This document shows, piece by piece, positions 5,704 to 11,373 of a DNA stretch of 11,373 bases (its first letter is position 1; every line of letters begins with the position of its first letter). Position numbers and translations under genes: made by a program. Source of the stretch: Aliishimia sp045106335 (GTDB taxonomy: Bacteria > Pseudomonadota > Alphaproteobacteria > Rhodobacterales > Rhodobacteraceae); assembly GCA_045106335.1 (NCBI GenBank), contig JBGCEM010000128.1, positions 1 to 11,373 on the forward strand. Reading direction: 5' to 3'. The notes under the pieces are model-generated. The model did not search any database, was not told the DNA's origin, and was given only the letters and a program-made list of their open reading frames with translations.

Positions 5704-5880
5704 ATCAAAAATAGGAATAAGGGAGATGCGCGTTCCATCCAGAACGACTTTGCCCTCATTTGGAAAATTAACGGTGATTTTGCCGCCAATGTTGGATTGG
5801 ACCTGCCCGGTGCCCCAGTCTGGCTGGGCGGGGTGACGAACGAACATACCGGGTGCAAGGATCGCGTTTAACTCTGACAT
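5698..5880 (-). CDS. Small DUF3553 protein
   Basis: A 60-residue protein matching the DUF3553 family common in Alphaproteobacteria. It has the typical pattern LAPGMFVRHPAQPDWGTGQV (9-28), then QSNIGGKITVNF and a short C-terminal strand segment ending LIPIF. The composition suggests a small beta-barrel-like fold, and the motif resembles the CarD/UvrD-associated beta domains that bind proteins or nucleic acid, but its role is unknown. I chose the ATG at 5880, preceded by AGGGA. A longer frame starting at 5958 would cover the first 54 bp of chpT and lacks similarity in its extra 26 residues. It is divergent from chpT with 24 bp between starts, and 117 bp ahead of olsB. Confidence 0.85.
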   Translation of the reverse strand: MSELNAILAPGMFVRHPAQPDWGTGQVQSNIGGKITVNFPNEGKVVLDGTRISLIPIFDP

Positions 5881-5904
5881 GGTCCCTATTGGAGCAATAT
5901 CTGA

Positions 5905-6501
5905 ATGCAAAATACAACACCCGATCTCGCAGCTTTGATTGGCAGCCGGATTTGTCACGACCTGATTTCACCAATTGGTGCAATCAATAACGGCTTGGAA
6001 CTGCTTGGGATGGCTGGCAATGCGGGTGGGCCTGAAATTGGGTTGATCAGCGAAAGTGTTGAAAATGCCAGTGCGCGTATCCGGTTTTTCCGACTGGCGT
6101 TTGGCGCGGCCTCACCACAAGAAGTCCCAACAGGCGAAGTGCGTTCCATTATCAAAGACATGACGCGTGGTTCCAAACTGCATGTAGATTGGACCGTTGA
6201 AGGCGGGGCTGTGCGTTCGGATGTGCGTCTGGCCTTACTGGCCGAGCAATGTTTGGATACGGCTATGCCTTACGGGGGCGACATCACTATCTCGCGTGAT
6301 GTGAATGGATGGTCGATCCGCGGTGTGGCCGAAAAGTTTATTGTCGACAATGACTTGTGGTCAATCCTTGCCACCGGCACTATGCCCCAGCAGGTGCTTC
6401 CGGCGCATGTGCAATTTGCCTTGCTGGCCGTCCATAGTCGGGATGAGGGCCGCAAACTGCGCACCGATATTCGGAATGATGAAATCCTGATCCGCTTTTG
6501 A
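5905..6501 (+). CDS. chpT: Histidine phosphotransferase ChpT
   Basis: A 198-residue protein of the HPTransfase/ChpT family. In Caulobacter and relatives ChpT carries phosphate from the hybrid kinase CckA to CtrA (and CpdR); in Roseobacters this relay controls motility, gene transfer agents and related traits rather than being essential. The dimerisation helix carries the phospho-acceptor His18 in the motif ICHDLISPIGAINNGLELL (16-34). The rest (about 80-198) forms the degenerate ATPase-like domain, and I see no intact ATP-binding N, G1 or G2 boxes, as expected for the family. The ATG at 5905 is preceded by GGAG (5891-5894) with 10-nt spacing. Its upstream region is only 24 bp long before the divergent DUF3553 gene, so the promoter must lie mostly inside that gene. 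Confidence 0.93.
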   Translation: MQNTTPDLAALIGSRICHDLISPIGAINNGLELLGMAGNAGGPEIGLISESVENASARIRFFRLAFGAASPQEVPTGEVRSIIKDMTRGSKLHVDWTVEGGAVRSDVRLALLAEQCLDTAMPYGGDITISRDVNGWSIRGVAEKFIVDNDLWSILATGTMPQQVLPAHVQFALLAVHSRDEGRKLRTDIRNDEILIRF

Positions 6502-6510
6502 CCTTATGGC

Positions 6511-6557
6511 GCGGGCTGCGCCCGCACATGATGTTTGCGATCCCGTCCCGGGACCGC
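6511..6557. terminator. Two GC-rich hairpins between converging chpT and proA
   Basis: GCGGGC 6511-6516 pairs with GCCCGC 6520-6525 (3-nt loop). GCGATCCCG 6537-6545 pairs with CGGGACCGC 6549-6557 (one mismatch, 3-nt loop). They lie 9 and 35 bp past the chpT stop and before the proA stop. Neither has a real T-tract on either strand, so they are candidates for a shared, possibly Rho-assisted, bidirectional stop or for mRNA 3'-end protection. Confidence 0.4.
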
Positions 6558-6606
6558 GATGTGGTGCTTCCTTGGGAATTTAAATGCTTTAATGGTATCG
6601 ATTTGT

Positions 6607-7872
6607 TTATTCGCGGATCGTGCCATTCCCCGTTACCTGGTATTTAAAACTGGTGAGCTGGGCCGCGCCGACGGGTCCCCGGGCGTGCAGTTTTCCCGTC
6701 GCGATTCCGATTTCTGCCCCCATGCCAAATTCGCCCCCATCAGCAAATTGGGTCGAGGCATTGTGCATAACAATCGCACTATCGACGCGCTCAAAAAAAG
6801 TGGCCGCTGCTTCAGGGTCCTCGGTCAGGATGCAATCCGTATGATTTGAGCCGTGCTCTTGGATATGCGCGATTGCACCCGGTAGATCGTCAACGACGCG
6901 CACGGCAATATCCATGTCCAAATATTCGCGTCCCCAGTCGTCCTGGGTCGCAGGAAGAACGCCGTCGAGTGTTTGCGCCGTCTCATCGCCGTGAACACGC
7001 ACACCAGCTTTGATCAAGGCAGGGATCAAACCGCGCCCCAATGTATCGAAGACCTCGCGGTGGATCAGCAAACACTCGGCCGCGCCACAAATCCCTGTGC
7101 GGCGGGTTTTTGCATTCAGCACGACACTTAGAGTTTTTTCGGGATCTGCACTTGCGTCGACAAATATATGCACGATGCCTTCGAGATGCGCAAAAACGGG
7201 CACGCGGGCGTCGCGTTGCACCAAACCCACCAGGCCCTTACCGCCCCGGGGCACGATCACATCGATGCTGTCCGTCATGCCCAGCATTTCGCTTACAGCG
7301 GCGCGATCGCGTGTCGGAACCAATTGAATGGCCGCTTCGGGTAGGTTTGCATCGCGCAAACCCTGCACCATCGACGCGTGAATTGTTTGTGATGAATGGA
7401 ACCCTTCAGACCCACCGCGCAAAATTACCGCATTTCCCGCCTTCAAACACAGCGCACCAGCATCAGCTGTAACGTTGGGGCGCGATTCATAAATCACGCC
7501 AATGACACCCAATGGGGTACGCACGCGTTTGATGTTAAGACCTGTTGGACGGTCCCAATCTTCGATGACTTCGCCGATGGGATCAGGTTGTTCCGCGACT
7601 GCGCGCAGGCCATCCACGATTCCGCGAATCCGTGTTTCATCCAAAGCCAAACGGTCCATCATCGCAGGGCTCAGTCCCTTTTCACGCCCGTAGTCCAGAT
7701 CTTTCGCGTTGGCTTCTAAGATCGCCGCGCGTGTGCGCCAGACATGTTCCGACGCACTGATCAGGGCTGCGTGTTTACGTTCGGCACTTGCATGCGCCAG
7801 CTGGGCCGCTGCGGATTTGGCCTGCGCCCCAATTTGCGCCATCAGGGCGGGAATATCGATCTGTTCGGTCAT
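6607..7872 (-). CDS. proA: Gamma-glutamyl phosphate reductase
   Basis: Second enzyme of proline synthesis: reduces gamma-glutamyl phosphate to glutamate-5-semialdehyde with NADPH in the cytoplasm. At 421 residues it is the normal family length and belongs to the aldehyde dehydrogenase superfamily. Seen here are LGVIGVIYESRPNVTADAGA (121-140), the nucleotide-binding region with KAGNAVILRGGSE (144-156), and the conserved loop NAKTRRTGICGAAE (253-266), in which Cys262 is the likely catalytic thiol. Near the C-terminus are the motifs around HNASTQFADGGEFGMGAEIG. The ATG at 7872 has AAGGA at 7881-7885 with 8-nt spacing. It follows proB by 21 bp and ends the obgE-proB-proA run, converging on chpT. 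Confidence 0.97.
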   Translation of the reverse strand: MTEQIDIPALMAQIGAQAKSAAAQLAHASAERKHAALISASEHVWRTRAAILEANAKDLDYGREKGLSPAMMDRLALDETRIRGIVDGLRAVAEQPDPIGEVIEDWDRPTGLNIKRVRTPLGVIGVIYESRPNVTADAGALCLKAGNAVILRGGSEGFHSSQTIHASMVQGLRDANLPEAAIQLVPTRDRAAVSEMLGMTDSIDVIVPRGGKGLVGLVQRDARVPVFAHLEGIVHIFVDASADPEKTLSVVLNAKTRRTGICGAAECLLIHREVFDTLGRGLIPALIKAGVRVHGDETAQTLDGVLPATQDDWGREYLDMDIAVRVVDDLPGAIAHIQEHGSNHTDCILTEDPEAAATFFERVDSAIVMHNASTQFADGGEFGMGAEIGIATGKLHARGPVGAAQLTSFKYQVTGNGTIRE

Positions 7873-7893
7873 AACGGACGTCCTTTATTGACG

Positions 7894-9000
7894 TTAAAGT
7901 GCCATATCATCGCGATGGATCAAAGCCGCGCGCCCCGGATAGCCCAACAAGGGTTCAATATCACGGCTTTGACGGCCTTGGATTTGCCGGGTCTCGGCCG
8001 CTGTGTAGCGTGTAAGGCCGATCCCGATTTGATGGCTGGCGGCGTCTTCAATTGCAACGGGATCGCCGCGTTGAAACACACCAGACACGGCGGTGACACC
8101 CGCGGGCAGCAGGCTTTTGCCTTTGGACAGCGCAACAACAGCCCCGGCGTCGAGTTGCACCGCACCGCGCGGCTTCATCGCGCCGATCCAGCGTTTTCGC
8201 GCGGTTTGGGGATCCAAAGTCGCAGTGAACCACGTCGCAGGCGCGCCCTGTTGCAGTGCCATCAAAGGACGCGGCGTCGAGCCTTCGGTGATTGCCATCG
8301 CGCAGCCCGCAGCGGTCGCCGTTTTGGCCGCCATCACTTTGGTTTTCATACCGCCCTTGGATAAACCCGAGCCCGCATCGCCTGCCATGGACTCGATTTC
8401 GGCAGTTATATGATTGATCACATCGTAGCGTTTGGCGTTTGAATCCTGGCTTGGATTGGCAGAATAAAACCCGTCCACATCTGACAACAACACCAACACG
8501 TCGGCCCCAATTGTCGCTGCAACCTGAGCGGCCAGTCGATCATTGTCTCCAAAACGGATCTCGTCCGTGGCGACTGTATCGTTTTCGTTGACAATTGGCA
8601 CCACGCCAAAACTTAGCAATTGTTCAAGCGTGGCCCGAGAGTTCAGATAACGACGACGGTTTTCGGAATCCTCTAACGTAACGAGAACTTGCGCGGTTTT
8701 GATGGTATGCGGGGTGAGCGCCTCTTCATAGGCGCGTGCCAGGCGAATTTGGCCCACAGCGGCTGCCGCTTGCGATTGTTCCAAGGCCAATTCCGTTGCA
8801 GGAAGTCCCAAGACACCGCGCCCTAAAGCGATCGAGCCAGATGACACAACCACCACATCTTTGTCCCGTGCGCGCAGATCCGCAACATCCTTGGCCAATC
8901 CGTGCAGCCAATCAGCGCGCAGATCGCCGGTGTCTTTGTCCACCAAAAGGGCCGATCCGATTTTGATTACAATCCGAGATGCTGATTTTAGGGATGCCAT
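7894..9000 (-). CDS. proB: Glutamate 5-kinase
   Basis: First enzyme of proline synthesis: phosphorylates the gamma-carboxyl of glutamate with ATP, and is usually the step inhibited by proline. The 368-residue protein has the amino acid kinase domain (about 8-255) followed by a PUA domain (about 277-355). Motifs include IVIKIGSALL (10-19), VVSSGSIALGRG (51-62), NENDTV (138-143), FGDNDRLAA (150-158), LLSDVDGFYSANP (171-183) and GGMKTKVMAAKTA (216-228). The PUA part carries VQLDAGAVVALSKGKSLLPAG (281-301 region). The start ATG lies inside the end of obgE, with a 13-nt overlap in another frame, which implies translational coupling. proA follows 21 bp downstream. Confidence 0.97.
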   Translation of the reverse strand: MASLKSASRIVIKIGSALLVDKDTGDLRADWLHGLAKDVADLRARDKDVVVVSSGSIALGRGVLGLPATELALEQSQAAAAVGQIRLARAYEEALTPHTIKTAQVLVTLEDSENRRRYLNSRATLEQLLSFGVVPIVNENDTVATDEIRFGDNDRLAAQVAATIGADVLVLLSDVDGFYSANPSQDSNAKRYDVINHITAEIESMAGDAGSGLSKGGMKTKVMAAKTATAAGCAMAITEGSTPRPLMALQQGAPATWFTATLDPQTARKRWIGAMKPRGAVQLDAGAVVALSKGKSLLPAGVTAVSGVFQRGDPVAIEDAASHQIGIGLTRYTAAETRQIQGRQSRDIEPLLGYPGRAALIHRDDMAL

Positions 9001-10016
9001 GGCCCGTCATCCGTCTCGGCGTCTGCCCTGTCGCCCTCAATGATCTGACGCAATGCGCGCAACACATCCGTCACGCCGGTGCCCGCAACGCCAGACATTT
9101 CCATGACTTGGTGACCGCAGGCTTGCGACAACACATCTGTTTGCATCTCGGTCAATTCTGGCCCCAATGCATCCGTCTTGTTCAGCACAGTGATGCGCGG
9201 CTTTTCGGCCAAAGCGCCGCCATAGGCTTCCAGCTCGCCGATGATCGTGTGGTAATCTGCGTCCGGTTCGTCCGAGGTACCGTCGACCAAATGCAACAAG
9301 ACCGAGCAACGCTCAACATGGCCCAAGAACCGGTCCCCAATGCCCCGCCCTTCTGACGCGCCTTCAATCAATCCCGGAATGTCCGCCACGACAAATTCGC
9401 GCCCGTCCACGGCAACAACGCCCAAATTCGGGTGCAGCGTTGTGAAGGGATAATCCGCGATTTTGGGACGCGCGTTAGATGTGGCGGCCAAAAAGGTCGA
9501 TTTGCCCGCATTGGGCAGGCCCAGCAAACCAACATCTGCGATCAGTTTCAAACGCAACCAGATCGTGCGCTCGACCCCATCTTGGCCGGGATTGGACCGA
9601 CGCGGCGCTTGATTGGTGGCTGATTTGAAATGCAGATTGCCCCAACCGCCATTACCACCACGGGCCAATTCAACGCGCTGACCGACTTCCGTCATATCTG
9701 CAAGCACAGTTTCTTGGTCATCTTCCAAAATCTCGGTGCCGACAGGCACGCGCAAGATGATGTCCTCGCCGGTTTTGCCAGTACGCTGTTGGCCCATTCC
9801 AGGTTGGCCATTGTCGGCAAAGAAATGCTGTTGATAGCGAAAATCAATCAACGTGTTTAGCCCGTCCACGGCTTCGGCAATTACCGAACCACCGCCGCCG
9901 CCATCGCCGCCATCGGGGCCGCCATATTCGATATATTTCTCGCGCCGGAACGAGATACACCCCCCGCCGCCGCTGCCAGATCGAATATATACTTTTGCCA
10001 AATCAAGAAATTTCAT
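8988..10016 (-). CDS. obgE: GTPase ObgE/CgtA
   Basis: An essential ribosome-associated GTPase acting in 50S maturation and growth control. The 342-residue product has the glycine-rich Obg fold (1-158, with GSGGGGC 14-20 and YGGPDGGDGGGGG 31-43) and a G domain with all motifs. These are G1 LPNAGKS (167-173), switch II region DIPG (212-215) and G4 NKTD (279-282), plus a short acidic tail. The long variable C-terminal domain found in some Obg proteins is not present. I chose ATG 10016, giving the conserved MKFLD start; an in-frame ATG at 10025 would add three residues, and neither has a good ribosome binding site. Its last 13 nt overlap proB. In many alphaproteobacteria obgE follows rplU-rpmA; those genes would be expected beyond the right edge if the order holds. 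Confidence 0.97.
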   Translation of the reverse strand: MKFLDLAKVYIRSGSGGGGCISFRREKYIEYGGPDGGDGGGGGSVIAEAVDGLNTLIDFRYQQHFFADNGQPGMGQQRTGKTGEDIILRVPVGTEILEDDQETVLADMTEVGQRVELARGGNGGWGNLHFKSATNQAPRRSNPGQDGVERTIWLRLKLIADVGLLGLPNAGKSTFLAATSNARPKIADYPFTTLHPNLGVVAVDGREFVVADIPGLIEGASEGRGIGDRFLGHVERCSVLLHLVDGTSDEPDADYHTIIGELEAYGGALAEKPRITVLNKTDALGPELTEMQTDVLSQACGHQVMEMSGVAGTGVTDVLRALRQIIEGDRADAETDDGPWHP

Positions 10017-10106
10017 GACCCGCATCTAAACCGCTTCGACGCTGCCGTCTATCCCGGGTTTTATGCGAATGGTCGCCAGGTCATGCGCGCCATCATTGCG
10101 CTTCGC

Positions 10107-10652
10107 TCACACCGCGGCAAGGGTTTTGCGATAACACCACCGCGTCACGGACGTGTTACGCGCCACGCAAAAGCAGGAATCATCACCGGTATAGGCGAAC
10201 CCTGCACGCATCATCACTTTGGCACCTGCTGGATTGTCTTGAAAAACCGATCCGAAAATCTCACGGACATTCAAAGGGTTTTGGGTCACAATTGCCTGCA
10301 GCGCACGTTGCGCAATGCCTTGGTTCCAAAATTGTGGCGCGATCCAGAAGGCGATTTCTGCGCGTGCGGCATCGTGTTGTTCCAGTGCGATTAACCCCAT
10401 CAAGTCGGCACCACCGGCTTTTGTCGCATCCATGGCCCAAACATGCTCGCGTCGCCGATTGGACAAAGCCCGGCGCACGTAGTCCTGCGCCGCACCCGGC
10501 GGCAAAGGATGTGGAATATGCGCTGACATTTGTGCGACACGTCTATCACCCGAATAGAGCCCAATCAGTGCCTGGTCCGATTTGCGCAAAGGCCGCAAAT
10601 CGAACCACTCGGTTTCCAGCACAGCCTGAACAAGAATTGGGTCATATTTCAT
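10107..10652 (-). CDS. GNAT N-acetyltransferase, RimJ/RimL-like
   Basis: A 181-residue GNAT-family acetyltransferase resembling the RimJ/RimL group (Acetyltransf_3). Typical features are the N-terminal ETEWFDLRPLRKSD (13-26), the acetyl-CoA pyrophosphate-binding motif QFWNQGIAQRAL (107-118), and the C-terminal pattern DNPAGAKVMMRAGFAYTGD (139-157), where Asn140 sits at the usual position. The substrate cannot be inferred; it could be a ribosomal protein N-terminus or a small molecule. The ATG at 10652 follows the LysE gene stop by 12 nt, with AGGA (partly over that stop) as a possible ribosome binding site. About 90 bp separate it from obgE, with no clear promoter or terminator between. Confidence 0.88.
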   Translation of the reverse strand: MKYDPILVQAVLETEWFDLRPLRKSDQALIGLYSGDRRVAQMSAHIPHPLPPGAAQDYVRRALSNRRREHVWAMDATKAGGADLMGLIALEQHDAARAEIAFWIAPQFWNQGIAQRALQAIVTQNPLNVREIFGSVFQDNPAGAKVMMRAGFAYTGDDSCFCVARNTSVTRWCYRKTLAAV

Positions 10653-10664
10653 CGCGTTGTCGTC

Positions 10665-11255
10665 CTAAATCAAAACCACCAGTACTGAAAACGCGGTCAG
10701 CACCGCCAATAACCGCATCACATAAGGTTCGAATGTCTGTCCGGCCACGACGATGGCAATCCGGTCGCCACTATAGGCCCAGATCGGATGCAACACGCAC
10801 TGGCAGGCAAGGAATACGCCCGCAAGGGTTACAGTCGCGTTAAATGCCAAAGCCCCTGGTTCGACAAAATTCGTAAAACCCGCGATAATCATGGCCCAGG
10901 CTTTGGGATTGAGCGGATGTACGGCCAAACCTGCGGCAAACCCAGGGGCTTCGTCTTCACTTCGTGTCGCGTTCAATCGCAAATTCGCCACACGCCAGGC
11001 CAGCCATAGAATATACCCCGCCGATAGGTATTTTAGGGCTACAAACAGATTTGGAACCTGTTCGGCGATCTCCATCAGGCCAAAGCCAATGGGCCATATC
11101 AACATCTGCTTACCGGCTATGACACCTGCAACGAACGGAACAACCGCCCGAAACCCGAACTTGGCACCCGTTGCAAGCAACACCATATTCGCAGGTCCCG
11201 GCGTTGCGATCTGGCTTGCTGCAAATAGCAACAAAGCCAGGATCGAAACACTCAT
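10665..11255 (-). CDS. LysE/RhtB-family amino acid exporter
   Basis: A 196-residue membrane protein of the LysE/RhtB translocator family, which exports amino acids or derivatives across the inner membrane. The N-terminal signature ATPGPAN (17-23) is present, as is the second conserved motif HPLNPKAW (113-120). Hydrophobic segments fit the usual six-helix pattern: about 2-24, 37-58, 68-90, 119-136, 140-160 and 178-196. The loop around 92-107 is polar and acidic. The substrate is unknown. Its position near proB-proA invites the idea of an amino-acid-linked role, but adjacency alone does not show it. The ATG at 11255 overlaps the stop of the upstream GNAT gene in an ATGA, pointing to coupled translation. 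Confidence 0.9.
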   Translation of the reverse strand: MSVSILALLLFAASQIATPGPANMVLLATGAKFGFRAVVPFVAGVIAGKQMLIWPIGFGLMEIAEQVPNLFVALKYLSAGYILWLAWRVANLRLNATRSEDEAPGFAAGLAVHPLNPKAWAMIIAGFTNFVEPGALAFNATVTLAGVFLACQCVLHPIWAYSGDRIAIVVAGQTFEPYVMRLLAVLTAFSVLVVLI

Positions 11256-11373
11256 GGAATTGGTTTGAGATCAGAGGGAAGCAGGCCCAAAATAATGTCG
11301 TCTTGCCAAGCATCACCAATACATGCGCTTTCGCGCTCGCGGCCTTCTTGAACAAACCCGACCTTTTCATAGG
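11252..11373 (-). CDS. GNAT acetyltransferase, C-terminal end (partial)
   Basis: Only the last 39 codons lie in the window; the gene enters from the right edge. The visible end, from YEKVGFVQEGRERE to the stop after LLPSDLKPIP, matches the last strand and tail of GNAT acetyltransferases, where a (L)YEK-x-GF-x-x-EG segment is characteristic. It is in a different frame from the longer open frame starting at 11370, which lacks family resemblance. Its TGA overlaps the ATG of the LysE gene by 4 nt, so the two form one transcription unit. The substrate and full length cannot be judged from this fragment. Confidence 0.82.
   Translation of the reverse strand, partial: YEKVGFVQEGRERESACIGDAWQDDIILGLLPSDLKPIP

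Noticed and set aside
5881..5958. Longer start of the DUF3553 gene at 5958
   Set aside because: The extra 26 residues overlap chpT and lack family similarity; ATG 5880 has a ribosome binding site.
11110..11370. 86-codon minus-strand frame at the right edge
   Set aside because: It covers the 5' part of the LysE gene in a wrong frame; the neighbouring frame carries the GNAT C-terminus ending in an ATGA overlap.
1..11373. CRISPR arrays, insertion sequences, prophage genes, tRNA or rRNA genes, toxin-antitoxin or defence systems
   Set aside because: None seen: no regularly spaced repeats, transposase motifs, terminal inverted repeats, tRNA cloverleaf or defence-type domains in any frame.

Overview
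The window looks like a chromosomal piece of a Rhodobacteraceae (Roseobacter-group) alphaproteobacterium of moderate G+C. The evidence is the mix of genes: a ChpT-type histidine phosphotransferase, an olsB-olsA ornithine-lipid pair, a DUF3553 protein, an obgE-proB-proA cluster and an autoinducer-type LuxR regulator. Every complete gene looks intact, and I see no insertion sequence, prophage, CRISPR array, tRNA or rRNA. This assignment rests on protein recognition only; no search was run.

Left part, plus strand (1-1740): aroQ (type II 3-dehydroquinase) overlaps by 4 nt a LuxR-family regulator whose ligand pocket lacks the usual aspartate. A gene-free stretch of about 745 bp follows (1333-2077). 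It holds an AT-rich block with phased short repeats and then structured sequence ending in a strong plus-strand intrinsic terminator, with a second terminator-like hairpin behind it. This is the best place in the window for an unannotated small RNA.

Middle, minus strand (2011-5880): reading leftwards, a DUF3553 gene, then olsB and olsA (overlapping by 4 nt), then rpsB and tsf with their own promoter, a structured leader, an intergenic hairpin and a clear terminator. OlsB and OlsA carry out the two acylations that make ornithine lipids. RpsB and Tsf are core translation proteins.

chpT (5905-6501, plus) is divergent from the DUF3553 gene across only 24 bp and converges on proA. ChpT is the middle protein of the CckA-ChpT-CtrA phosphorelay.

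Right part, minus strand (6607-11373): the direction of transcription is from the right edge leftwards: the end of a GNAT acetyltransferase, a LysE-family exporter, a second GNAT acetyltransferase, obgE, proB, proA. Overlaps and short gaps (4 nt overlap, 12 bp, about 90 bp, 13 nt overlap, 21 bp) suggest one co-transcribed run. ProB and ProA catalyse the first two steps of proline synthesis; ObgE is a ribosome-associated GTPase.

Overall this is mostly ordinary core genome. I do not see a clear new multi-gene system. The observations most worth checking are the putative RNA at about 1500-1740, the atypical LuxR protein, and the rpsB leader.
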